A DNA stretch of 64,000 nt, from assembly GCF_947242115.1 (NCBI RefSeq), contig NC_074716.1, positions 15,540,865-15,604,864 of the forward strand. Reading direction: 5' to 3'. Both the position numbers and the translations under genes were made by a program. This document shows positions 24,631-36,600 of the stretch, piece after piece. The notes beneath the pieces were generated by a model that worked only from the letters and a program-made list of their open reading frames with translations, made no database searches and was not told where the DNA came from. Source of the stretch: Biomphalaria glabrata (Eukaryota; Mollusca; Gastropoda; Planorbidae). Numbering within the stretch: the first letter of the stretch is position 1; the number at the start of each line of letters is the position of its first letter.

Positions 24631-27600
24631 ATGGCGACCTTGAAGAAAAGCTTATCACTGCTACTAAGGCAAACGAAGCCATACATTTTACAGAAACATA
24701 CACATTTATCAATGACATCTGCTGTTTCTGCTGCTTGTAAGTTGTTTTTTAGCTCATCTTGAACGTGGATCTAGAATCATGATTATCATGATTATATGAT
24801 GATTATATTAATTATAAGTGTCAAAATTTATACTCTTAACTCTAACTAGTCTAACACTCTAAAAGTAGTAAAAGTCTAAGTAGTCTAAGTCTGACTGAGT
24901 AGTCAGTCTTAGTCTAGACTCTAATTACTTATCTAGTACTTGAAATCACTCAAATACTTCCAATGCTCGGTATGATCATGTTTTAGCTGGCGGCCGCCAT
25001 ATTAAAATGATGATAGCAACAGCTCCTAGGCAACCAATTATTGCCAGATGGATTTTGTTGGTTAAATAAAATGAGTTATAGTGTGCTGCCAACTATTACA
25101 TGAATAAAATCTGAATACATTTAGATAAGAGGGAATGTAGACCTATTTATTTAAACAGGAAATAGATGTACATTTTACTAGTGAATCTATATTATTTCTC
25201 AATATTTTATTTTGTATGTGTTGGTGTAGATTGAGTTTGTTAAGGATACATGTTTTTGTGTTCTATTGAATCTGAAAAAAAATAAAATAAAAAATCGGTA
25301 TTTTTTGTTTTTTTCACATAGATCTAGATGTTCTTTTTTTTTTTTTTAATTTGATGATGCTTTATTTCATTATGTGTGTGTATGTACATATGTGTGTATA
25401 TATGTGTATGTGTGTGCGTACGTACTTGCGCGTGTGTTTTATATGAAATTATTGAGAGTTAAAAAATACTTAGCTTATCAAGTATCTTATTAATGGTAAA
25501 ACAATTAATGAGACATATTAATTCCACCATCCCCTCCTTTCTCATTCTAGGCAGGGGACTAGACTAAGGTAGATTTATCAGTACCATCATTTTAGTACAT
25601 TTTAGTTTAGAAAACGATTTTAAGGCGGTAGAGGAGACAAGTGCACGCTGACACAGTACCGCTAAAGCTTAAAATCCGTCAATGTGCACATTACTTAGCT
25701 AGTCTTTGGTTTGGGTTGGACATTAGAGTTGCATTAAAGAATAATCCATTTGGTTTATTGGCTTGACCACATAATAGACGTTGTTACGGATAAATAGTAT
25801 CCATGCCACAGCAATAATTGCGTAGGAAGGTCAACACAAACCTTACAAAGACACCCTTAAGAGTTCTCTCAAGGAGTGTGAGGGAAACGCTATAGCTCTG
25901 GGTCCTTTCTTATTGACTGCGGCCGTGAGTGTCGTGTTTCATGATATAACGCAAGGAGCTTAGTAATCAACAAAGAACGTAGATCTAAGATTTAAAAAAA
26001 AAAGGAAGGTGAGAAATGAAGCAGGCATATCTGCAGCAACCCATGCCATCTATGTGGTCGGCTTTTTAAAAGAAAAAATGGACTCCAAAGCCATCTTCAA
26101 ATTCATAGAAAATGGGAAATAATCTCATCTTCAGCTACAAAGGAGGAGCCATATATTTAAGCTAGCTAATCTGCTCATTAACTGATTAGCTACAGGTTAC
26201 GTTAATGTGCAAAAATCGACATTTTTCCTCTAGATATAGGCCTACTGTTTAGGTACCGTTAATGTTAGGGTTAGGATAGAGTTAGGTTTATCTAGGTATG
26301 CAAGCTCCTGCAAATAACTACAAAATAATAATTTAATTTATTAAGCGCTGTTAACAAAGCACAATAAACCTTTGCAGAGCTGATTATTTTGTGTGTCAAA
26401 AGAGTTGAGTCAAAGATAATTACAACATAACGTAATACCTTGACAAGTGGATCCTGGTAGTTGGTGATAAATACGAAATTAGTCGTATTCTAATTCTGTT
26501 CTAAAGTTGCTGCTCGGCGGTCTGGAAGTTCAAAAGAAAACAGCGCCCACTTTTACTGCGCCAAATACCCATATTGTTCATATCTCACTTACAATCAAAG
26601 ACATACCTCACTTACTAGACGTCCCATATTTGACCACTGGAGCAATACACCACAGGTGCGTTATATAAGTCACACTCATACAATACGCCTCACACGCACA
26701 CCAATTACCATTCACACGAGGTGAGGGGAGTCATATATGGAGAATGAAAGAATGTCAAGAAGAGGGGAGGGAAGAGAAAGTGGCGAAAGAATACTAAGTC
26801 TTACGGGGGGGGGGACAGAAGTTAGCAAGACATCCAGGATGACATAACATCCAGACGATGGCGTTTTCGGCTAGCGGCTCATGGGTGTCCCTCTTTGCTT
26901 TAACAGTGATAAGGGGAGGGAAGCTAAACGACCTCTGTGACCCGAAGCTGAGTCTGCCTTGGTCCAATGAATGGAAAACGGTAACATATGATTTTATTCT
27001 TTCTGACTCACAGTCGACTGGTGTCTGGAAATATTTAAGCTCCCAGTAATTTAAGCACCCGGGACCGGGAAATCGGGCACTTTTTGACAAGGCAGAAAAT
27101 TAGGCACTCTTCAATAGAGACTTAATTTAGAAGATAATTGATTTTTTTAGCGCATGTTTTATTCCGAAAATACCAACAATAACTAATTTTCAACAGAATG
27201 TTCATGAATCAAAAGAAAAGCTGACAAACGGAAAAAAAAGTACAATCACAAGAATGCGGGGGAAAATCACATTATATAATTTAGGCCTGCATATCAAAGG
27301 ATTCTGTGGAGGGGAGGTAGAGATGATTCCCCGCTTAATGCTTCACATCCACCACCAACCCTTTAGATTAATTGTTCATATTATTTTTTTTTAAATATAT
27401 ATTATGTCGCTACCTCTCTCTAATGTAAAATTCAGCCACTCATAAGTCAGTAGTAAATGCAAAGTCAAGTTTGAGGGTAGAGTATTGAATTTTACCATTT
27501 CAGCCCCCCCCCCCTTTTTAAACGATAAAGCAAAAGATTCCGATGATAGATACAGAGTCGGATCGGGTGTGATGACGATAAATATAATTGCCTTATCCCC

Positions 27601-30600
27601 AACTACCTTAACCTTTAAGATGTGCTTGTGGAAGGGAAGGCAGAACAGAATGATAAATTTGTCAAATTCAGATAAATCTAACAAAAAAATTACTAACCCT
27701 AACCCTAACCCTGAAGACATTAAACGTCGTATAAATCTAGCGCGTCAGACATTTACTGATTTACACAAAACCAACCTGACTGTAAATCTCCTCACATCTC
27801 AAACAAGACTAAACTAAGAATCTTTAACTCTATTGTCAAGGCTGTCCTATTGAATGATTCGGAAACATGGAGAACAACTGAAGTGACAACAAAAATAGTA
27901 CAGACCTTCATCAACAGATGCCTGAGAAATATCCTAAAAATACACTGGTACGACAAAGTAGAAAACACCAAACTGTGGGAGATGAGTGGGCAGAAAAATA
28001 TAGAGGTGTAGATCTTAGGAAGTGGAGATGGATTGGTCACAAGAGAAAATGCCGATAGAGATCTAAAGACTGTTTTTGACAGTAGAAGTTCCCTGTAAGC
28101 AAGCACTGATAGTTACTTTCATTGGCCTACAGTGACAGGATTGCGCAATGCATCTGGCCCTATTCGGCACCTTCGACACGCCCTATTACATTAAGACCTG
28201 GACTTCATCATTCTCTGGTCAATCTGTTGTTTCCCGATCAAAGGATCCAGCTATACACACCCACCCCTCCCCTACCAGCCCCATGCCGCAGTTTCACCCT
28301 TCCCTGCCCGCTCCCGCATTTTCACCCCACCCCCTGACCACCCTCCCAGTCCGCTCCCGCTGTTTAACCCCACCCCTGACCACTCCCAGCCCGCTCCCAA
28401 AGTTGCAACAATTTCTTGAGCCAGTCAGTCAGTTTCAGTGACCTTGGTTACCTAGCCACATTCCTTGACTCTTGAGGCTAGATTAGAGAAGACAGTCATT
28501 TTACCTGGGATATTTCTATTAAATGAATAAATATTTATATATGAAATTCTTTTCTATAAGGACATCAGTTGTTTATTGCATGTATCCTCAAGCACATTCT
28601 AGATACAATGCAACAAGTCTCATAACACACAACATTACACTAGACTAGTCCACTAGGGCACTAGATTTAGGCTTAGATCTAAATTCAACATTCATTTCAG
28701 CTTTATTGAAAAATGTTACAAGCTGTCAGCACCTTAAATCTTCATCAAATCATTTAAAATATAATTTCATAGATCTATACAATAATCCTATCATATATAG
28801 GGCAATATAGGCCTAAATCTATTTAAATTCAATTTCTATGAAAAAAAATAGGTACCTAAATTTACGCTTTATTAATGTCATTCCAATTTTAAATAATATT
28901 TTACTCCCCCCCCCCCCCCCCCATATTCCTTTTTTTAAAGTACTACTTCTACTACAATAGTAAATATTCCTATTATTTCTATTAGTTTTATTTTCTCTCT
29001 CTTGCAATCCGCTATAAGCTGGCGATATTTATATAGGTCTGTGAGTCGGCTCTACAGCGCTATTAATTCTATTATTTCTATATGTTTTTATTTCCTCTCT
29101 CTTCGAGTATGGTTTCAGCTGGCGATATTAAAAATCAACTAGGTTATCTCCCCCTGAAAATATTTTTTTTAGCATCGATTCAACGCTGGGACATCGCAAA
29201 AATCTGGCCAGTGGTTGCCAGGTGCTGCCTAGAGACGTAAATACGCCAGCTAAAAGCGGAAATTACCCAATGCTCAATTACTCAATACAATATATCACAA
29301 TCAATAGTTTTAAAAATAATAAAAATAAAAAGTTAATAATATAAGTAATAACTTAAATAAGATCATCTCTATGACTACAGTCTACAGGGGGACAGACTAC
29401 ACTACCAGTGTCACTGCGACAGTGACTGTCGACACTGACCATAGTCTATGGCCCAAGCATAGTAGATAGATCTAGACTATAATTGATCTAAATCTAAGTG
29501 TCTACAGACTCTAGACTACTAACTGACTGTTAGACTAGATCTAGAATCTAGTGTCGTAGGTATAATCTAGATCTAAAATCTAGATTGACTAGATCTAGTT
29601 ACAATCTCTTAAACAGTAATCTAGTCTATAATGACTACATTCTATATACCATATATCGAATCTCACTATCCAGGCTCTCTGCAAACTGCACCTTACACCA
29701 CCAACTTAAAGAACTTGACAACTCAGGGCTCCAAAGTAACGTAACACTTTAATAGTTGAATAAATAACAGCCAATACTGTACAATTGGCAACACGTACAC
29801 TGTACAAATATCTCTCAGATAACACCGTTCCACCGTATCAACTCTTGCACTGGCCTCTCCGTCTTTTTCCGGGCTTGCACTGGGTTCAACAGTTCAGGAC
29901 TGACTTCACACACTAGGCTCGTTGTGTCAGACTCGATCACAGACCAAGATCAAGACGCTGTTCTCCTCAACTGTACTTGATAGTACTCCGCACTGACCCG
30001 TCATAATGCTCCGTACAGAACCACACCGCTGAACTGTGCTGTAGTGAACCGGGCTGACTGCGACACCTCCGCTCTTATATAGGGTCCCTACTGGCCTTCT
30101 CGAACCGGACAGAACGCCGCTCGACGTTTCTAGGTGGTCAGATGACTATAACTCTCGTGACGCTCCTGAGCTCTGTTCACGACGTCGATCCTTCCCGGAC
30201 CGCCGTGTTGACACTCGTCTCGGCTGACAGTCGTAACTCGTCACGGTTAACCGCTCGTCTAGCGCTGGCCTGGGGCGATTTGCTTCGGCTGACTACACAC
30301 ACACCACTACCCCCATTTGTGCCACCACCAGGTTTATAACAATATAATTAACTTTTGAAATATAATATCTATATTATATATATATATCTATATAAATAAA
30401 TATAGATACTATAAAATATGTAGGTCACAACTGGGTTTGTATAGTTACATGAAACTCATCCTTAATCTTTGGAATCGAAGACATTGCCATTATTATTATT
30501 AATATTTATAGTAAATAAGATGTAGACTAGCAAGACTTGGGGGTAGGCATTTCTGCATTATTCAGATTTTGTTTTTGTTTGTTTTAGGAGTCTTCCTGTT

Positions 30601-33600
30601 TTTTTTATGTTTAGGAGTTTTGGTGTAAGAGCCTACTACCTATAGTTGAGAGTGCATAATAAACATTAAAAAACATTAGCTGAAAGAATCTTACAAACTT
30701 TGGCTCCAAAGGTCAATATACACAAGGGACATCGATATGCTTTCTTCTTCTTTGTTCTCATTGTTATGTTGGAGTGTTCAGATGACTAGACCAATACATG
30801 AGATGAACTGCGCAGTGGTTTCCAAATCAGGGAGCTCTCCATATAGTTTTCTTTCTATTGCGGTGTTTTGGGGCCAGTGTCTTATATGGGCCTCTTGGTA
30901 AAGAGAGCAGTTTTGGAGAACGTGGTCGGCATTCTCTGGTGATACTCCACATGGGCAGATTTCACTGGTTCCAATTTTGAGCTTCCGGTACATGTGTTGT
31001 CACATTCAGTTGTGTCCGGTCCTGAGTTGAAAGATTAGACGTTGGTCTTGTCGGAATAGCTTATAGTAAGTGTCATCTTTCTTGTGATTTGGATGAGAGC
31101 TTGTCCATTTCTCATTTATTTTATTTACTATTAATTTCTTCAATTCTTCTGGATAGAGTGCAGAGTTTATTTGTGAGTTAGTTCTCCCACTCTTGGCGAG
31201 TGTGTCAGCTTTCTCATTTCCTTGCTGTTGTTGTTGAGCTTTGTAAGTGCTGTTCTGAGGTTTTTAATATAAGAGGAATCAGAGTTTTGCAAGCTTTGGA
31301 GGGCTGTTTTCGCCTTAGTTAGAAAGACAATCTGACTGTGTGGGAAACTTGGATGATTTGCTAGCATGGTAGCAGCTAGTGCTAGTGCTTCCCTTTCTGC
31401 TCTGTGACTATCAATTGGATTTTTCTAGTTTTCCTCCATCTGGCCATTCGATGAGTATTCCAGCTCCAGCTTGTGGTGGCTTTATGGGATGAGCCATTCG
31501 TGTAAACTCTGATCCACTGATTGCTAGGATAATTGGTTTGTAGAAAACAGTTCACTATTTCCTTGAGCTCTGTTGGTCTGTAGTCAGATTTTCTTTTTAT
31601 GTTTTCAATATGGTCCCTTATAGTAGGAAGAGAGCTTTCGTCCCAGGGTGGAGATTCATTATAGATCGATCTGCTTTATTTGTAACTTTGTCAACATGTC
31701 AACCTGCTTATGTATCTGATCATGTAAAGAAATACAAGTATATCTAGAATAATCTAGGTCTAGATATGATAAGCTCTCTTAAATGTTATCATACTGTTGT
31801 AACTCCAGTGGCGGACTGAAAGGGTTAATATGTGTGCGGCCTACTGATACACACCACTCAGGCCAATCACACAGGTCAACGGTTCAACGGCTGTCGATAG
31901 ACAAGGGACAGTACTGCTAGTTTACGCAAATATGACCCATGTTGTGGTCATGTGATCGAGAGCCTTCGCGGACTAGCGACAGTGTGTAACGAGAGACAGT
32001 TGAGTCCAGGACAGCAAGGCAGTAAGGACTTGTGGTACCTTTGAGTCCTCAATATGTAGCTGTACGAGCTAGAGAGACTTGTAATGTTAAGTTAGGCTGT
32101 TCTGTTAAGTTCAAGAAAGCATTTGAATTGATGTAGCCAATTGTGTTGAATTGGCTGTCGATGTATTTGTAATTAAATCGCCACTTTGTTACTTGAAGCT
32201 CTTGTTGTCAAGTTCTTGAGTTAGATGTGCTGTGGTTGTGGTGTTAAGTAGTGTTTGCAGATGGTCTGATTGAGAAGATCGTAACAATACATTTTTATCA
32301 TGTATATATATTGTTATAAACCTGGTGGTGGCACAAACGGGGGTAGTGGTGTGTGTGTAGTCAGCCGACGCAAATCGCCCCAGGCCAGCGCTAGACGAGC
32401 GGTCAACCGTGACGAGTTACGACGATCGGCCGAGACGAGTGTCAACAAGAGGGTTCGGGAAGAATTGCCGTCGTGAACAGAGCTCATTAGCGTCACGAGA
32501 GTTGTAGTCATCTGACCACCTAGAAACGTCGAGCGGCGTTCCGTCCGGTTCTAGAAGGCCAGTAGGGACCCTATATAAAGAGCGGAGGTGTCCAGTCAAG
32601 ACGGTTCAGAAAGCGGGTTCACGACAGGAGTTCAGAACACGGTCGACTACAGCACAGTTCAACGGTGTGGTTCTGTACGGAGCATTACGACGGTTCAGTG
32701 CGGAGTACTGTCAAGTACAGTTGAGACGAACGGCGTCTTGATCTTGGTCTGTGATCGAGTCCGACACAATGAGCCCAAGTGTGTGAAGTCAGTCCCGAAC
32801 TGTTGAACCCAGTGCAAGCCCGGAACGAGACGGAGAGGCCAGTGCAAGACTGATACGGCGGAACGGTGTTATCGGAGAGCTATTTGTACTGTTCTACGTG
32901 CTGCCAATTGTACAGTATTGGCTGTTATTTATGGACATTAAACCTTTACGTTATTTTGGAGCCCTGACTTGTCAAGTTCTTTAAGTTGGTGGTGTATGGT
33001 GCAGTTTGCAGAGAGCCTGGATAGTGAGATTCGTAACAACTGGTGTCAGAAGTGGGATCGGATCGGAATCGGATTGGATCGGATCTACTATGGCTCGTCT
33101 GAAACTGCTGTACGAACTTGAATTTAGAGAACTGAAGGAAGAACTCCGAGGACGAAGGCTGAAGACATATGGAAACAAGGAAACTTTACAAGCACGCCTC
33201 CGAGAAGACATGTTGGAAGAAGAACAAGATCCGGACACATACCTTTTTGAAGTCGAACCGGATTTGCTGGAACAGCTCACCAGTAGAATGCAGCAACAGA
33301 TCACCAGTACTATGCAGGGACAGATGGCAGCTATGCAGGGACAGATGGCAGCTATGCAGGGACAAATCGCCAGTAGCAAACAGGAGCAGATGGCAGCTAT
33401 GCACTCGGGGCTAGAAAACACCAATTCCAAGATAGATGCCATGAACACCAAGATAGCCGCCATGAACCAACGCATACCTGCTGTGGAGGAGAGAATCAAC
33501 AACTCACACGTTCGTTCAGATGCTAAAGCCAGAGAAAGGAGCCTTGGTGGTGATCATGAGGACCCATTGAAACCTGACGAAGCCGTTGAGAGACACATGC

Positions 33601-36600
33601 AAGTCGAGAGATACCAGCCAGGTCCGAACCTAACAGACGTTGGTCCAGTTGCCAAGACTGGAGAGGAAAGTCCTGATGGTGGTAAAGAGAATCCAAGGCA
33701 GTCTGACGTGGACTTTGATGGACATTTGCAAGATGAAAGTCATCGACCAGGTCTGAAACCAACAGGCGATTGGCCCGATACTGAGACGAGAGAGAGAGGT
33801 CCTGATGGTGGTGAAGAAAGCCAAATGGAGCCTGAAGCCGAAGACAAGGGACCTTTGCACGAGGAGTGTTACCAACCTGCCCCACAAGCATGCCCCCCAG
33901 ACAAGGCTGAAGATGATGACCTGTCCCACAATTCCCTGTCCTGTGGATTTGAAGCCCATCCCAGTCCTTCTTCGCAAAGCCCTATGAAGCCACCTCTTTG
34001 GTCAACAATCTTGGTAATCCCTGCCCTTACATCCTATACCTCTCCATGTGTCAAGTGGCTGTCCTCAGTACCGACAGACAAGAGAGCGATGCAACCAAAA
34101 CGTCACTGCAACAAGAGGACGATCAACTGGAGGAAAAGAAGAAGGCGGCGTTTGCGTAGTCCAACGTGCATGGTGATTCCACCAAGAAATAACTGCAGCC
34201 ACATGAAGACCAACTGGCGGAGAAGAAGAAGAAGGCGACTTTTCCTGAGTGCAACATGGATGACGATGCGCTCACGACATCAATGCAACCAGATGAAGGC
34301 TAACTGGAGGAAAAGAAGAAAACGTTTACTAAATTCAACGTGGGTGGCGATGAAAGCACGACGTCGAGGCAAACAGGTGAAGGCCAACTGGAGGAGAAGA
34401 AGGAAGCTGACTGCAACATGGATGGCTCCATCAGGCTCAAGAGGCAAGCCAACTGCCACTGATCGACCCCCGCCTGCAGCGATGAAACTTTACAGCCAAT
34501 GTCATGATGTTGATTCTGTCCGGGACGGACAGATCTAAGGAGGGGGCAGTGTTATAAACCTGGTGGTGGCACAAACGGGGGTAGTGGTGTGTGTGTAGTC
34601 AGCCGACGCAAATCGCCCCAGGCCAGCGCTAGACGAGCGGTCAACCGTGACGAGTTACGACGATCGGCCGAGACGAGTGTCAACAAGAGGGTTCGGGAAG
34701 AATCGCCGTCGTGAACAGAGCTCATTAGCGTCACGAGAGTTGTAGTCATCTGACCACCTAGAAACGTCGAGCGGCGTTCCGTCCGGTTCTAGAAGGCCAG
34801 TAGGGACCCTATATAAAGAGCGGAGGTGTCCAGTCAAGACGGTTCAGAAAGCGGGTTCACGACAGGAGTTCAGAACACGGTCGACTACAGCACAGTTCAA
34901 CGGTGTGGTTCTGTACGGAGCATTACGACGGTTCAGTGCGGAGTACTGTCAAGTACAGTTGAGACGAACGGCGTCTTGATCTTGGTCTGTGATCGAGTCC
35001 GACACAATGAGCCCAAGTGTGTGAAGTCAGTCCCGAACTGTTGAACCCAGTGCAAGCCCGGAACGAGACGGAGAGGCCAGTGCAAGACTGATACGGCGGA
35101 ACGGTGTTATCGGAGAGATATTTGTTATCGCAGAGCTATTTGTACTGTTCTACGTGCTGCCAATTGTACAGTATTGGCTGTTATTTATGGACATTAAACC
35201 TTTACGTTATTTTGGAGCCCTGACTTGTCAAGTTCTTTAAGTTGGTGGTGTATGGTGCAGTTTGCAGAGAGCCTGGATAGTGAGATTCGTAACAATATTT
35301 AACATATATAACATTTCATATACCAGACTGGAATAAAGATTGGAAACCCAGTCCACTACCACGTACCCCTGAAGAACGAGCAGCTGCGGCAAAAAAATAT
35401 GGCTTACGACCTGAAGATTACAATATACTGATGGATGAATCACTTGGGGACTATCCTTATCTTCCAGCAACATCTCATAGTTGGAGAGATCCTTTTGAAG
35501 ATTATGATCATCCAGGTGATAAACGTCACTATGGAGAAACAGTAAGTTAGACATCTTTTAAAATGTTCTATGTGAGATCTGAATAAATTTTACTTTGAAT
35601 TTATCCTAATTATAAATTTAGTATCAGCATGAGAAATACAGATGATTTGAAAAGGAGGTTTAATGGATTAAAAGTATGACATTGTTAGTTTCTGCATACA
35701 TTTTTCTAACTAAATTAATGTTTTTAAATTTAAAAAAAAATTCTTCTAAAAAAATTGCACTATCCACTGAAATGAACATCACAGTTCTTCTGTTAGAGAG
35801 ATAACTTTTAATAATTTTAAAATATGTTCTTATGACTTACTGTTTTTTTTGTTTGTTTTTTTTTTTGTCTTTTTTCAGTATCTTATCTTATAAAATGCAG
35901 ATGTTACTTCAAAAAGAAGAGGATTATGTCTTACGCGTGTCACTAGTCTTATATAGATAATAGTCGTGGAGCATAATTTTTTAAGAAATGGTATTAAATA
36001 CTGATTAATCCTGTACATTTTAACATTTAGTTTCCTCCAGATTATGAGCTGATAGCTGATGACCTACGTGACCCCAAAGCTTTTGGAAGATACACCTAGT
36101 AAGTAAAATTACAATTTTGCTTGTCTTTGATCACCTAAGTCTAACTTCTGTCAGCCTTATAATTTTGCTTTTATGTATAGACACTGCTATTTAACCCTCT
36201 TAAGACGAAGACTTTTAGCATGTCTTCAATGTCTTGTGCCAAAAAGACAGAGCACTATTTCCTGACTAAGCACTTTTCTTATTTAAAAAATTCCTAACAA
36301 ATAGACTAATTACTTTACATACACAAAAACTATAGAAAAGAATGAACTAATACAATCTTATAGAATCCATCTGTAATATTAACATTTATTAAAATAAGCC
36401 AAGCTAATTTGCATAATTTATGTGCATAAATTTAAAAAAAAAATAAAAAATTTCAGAACAGAATAAAAGAGGTACGAGTTTTTTAAGAAGTTTTAGGTCT
36501 AAATACGTCCTATTACGGTACTTGTGTTTAGGGAAACAAGGCACATGGAGACCCTTCAGACACTTCTGTCACATTATTTTACTACTTTTCTCCTCCCCCC

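Larger units (their letters stand above)
24737..27779. other. NDUFB8 intron 1, left part
   Basis: Mostly unclassified AT-rich sequence. It includes CTAGATCT-rich DNA, a GT-rich stretch at 25372-25440, a LINE tail at 26320-26375 and short open frames near 26794-27090 with no recognisable protein. A possible terminal inverted repeat begins near 24983. Confidence 0.45.
32312..35294 (+). mobile_element. Gag-only LTR retrotransposon, looks whole and very young
   Basis: A 2983-bp element: LTRs at 32312-33038 and 34550-35294 (TG...CA), ATAT duplicated on both flanks (32308-32311 and 35295-35298), a primer site at 33041-33058, one open frame and a purine tract (AAGGAGGGGGCAG) before the 3' LTR. The LTRs are almost identical by eye apart from an 18-bp tandem duplication in one, so insertion is very recent. 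No protease, reverse transcriptase or integrase is present; it must depend on another element for mobility. It lies in NDUFB8 intron 1, sense to the gene, and ends 32 bp before exon 2. Confidence 0.95.

Noticed and set aside
26794-27090. 98-codon minus-strand frame and its plus-strand overlap
   Set aside because: No recognisable domain or splice context; lies in NDUFB8 intron 1. Could be an unknown repeat, so I left it out.
27391-27817. Overlapping 109- and 110-codon frames on both strands
   Set aside because: Low-complexity and repeat sequence, including a telomere-like stretch; no protein similarity seen.
28122-28441. Pro/His-rich frames
   Set aside because: Composition of the C-rich tandem repeat explains them.
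33169-33977. Several shorter frames inside the gag-only element
   Set aside because: Shadows of the long frame in other phases and on the other strand.
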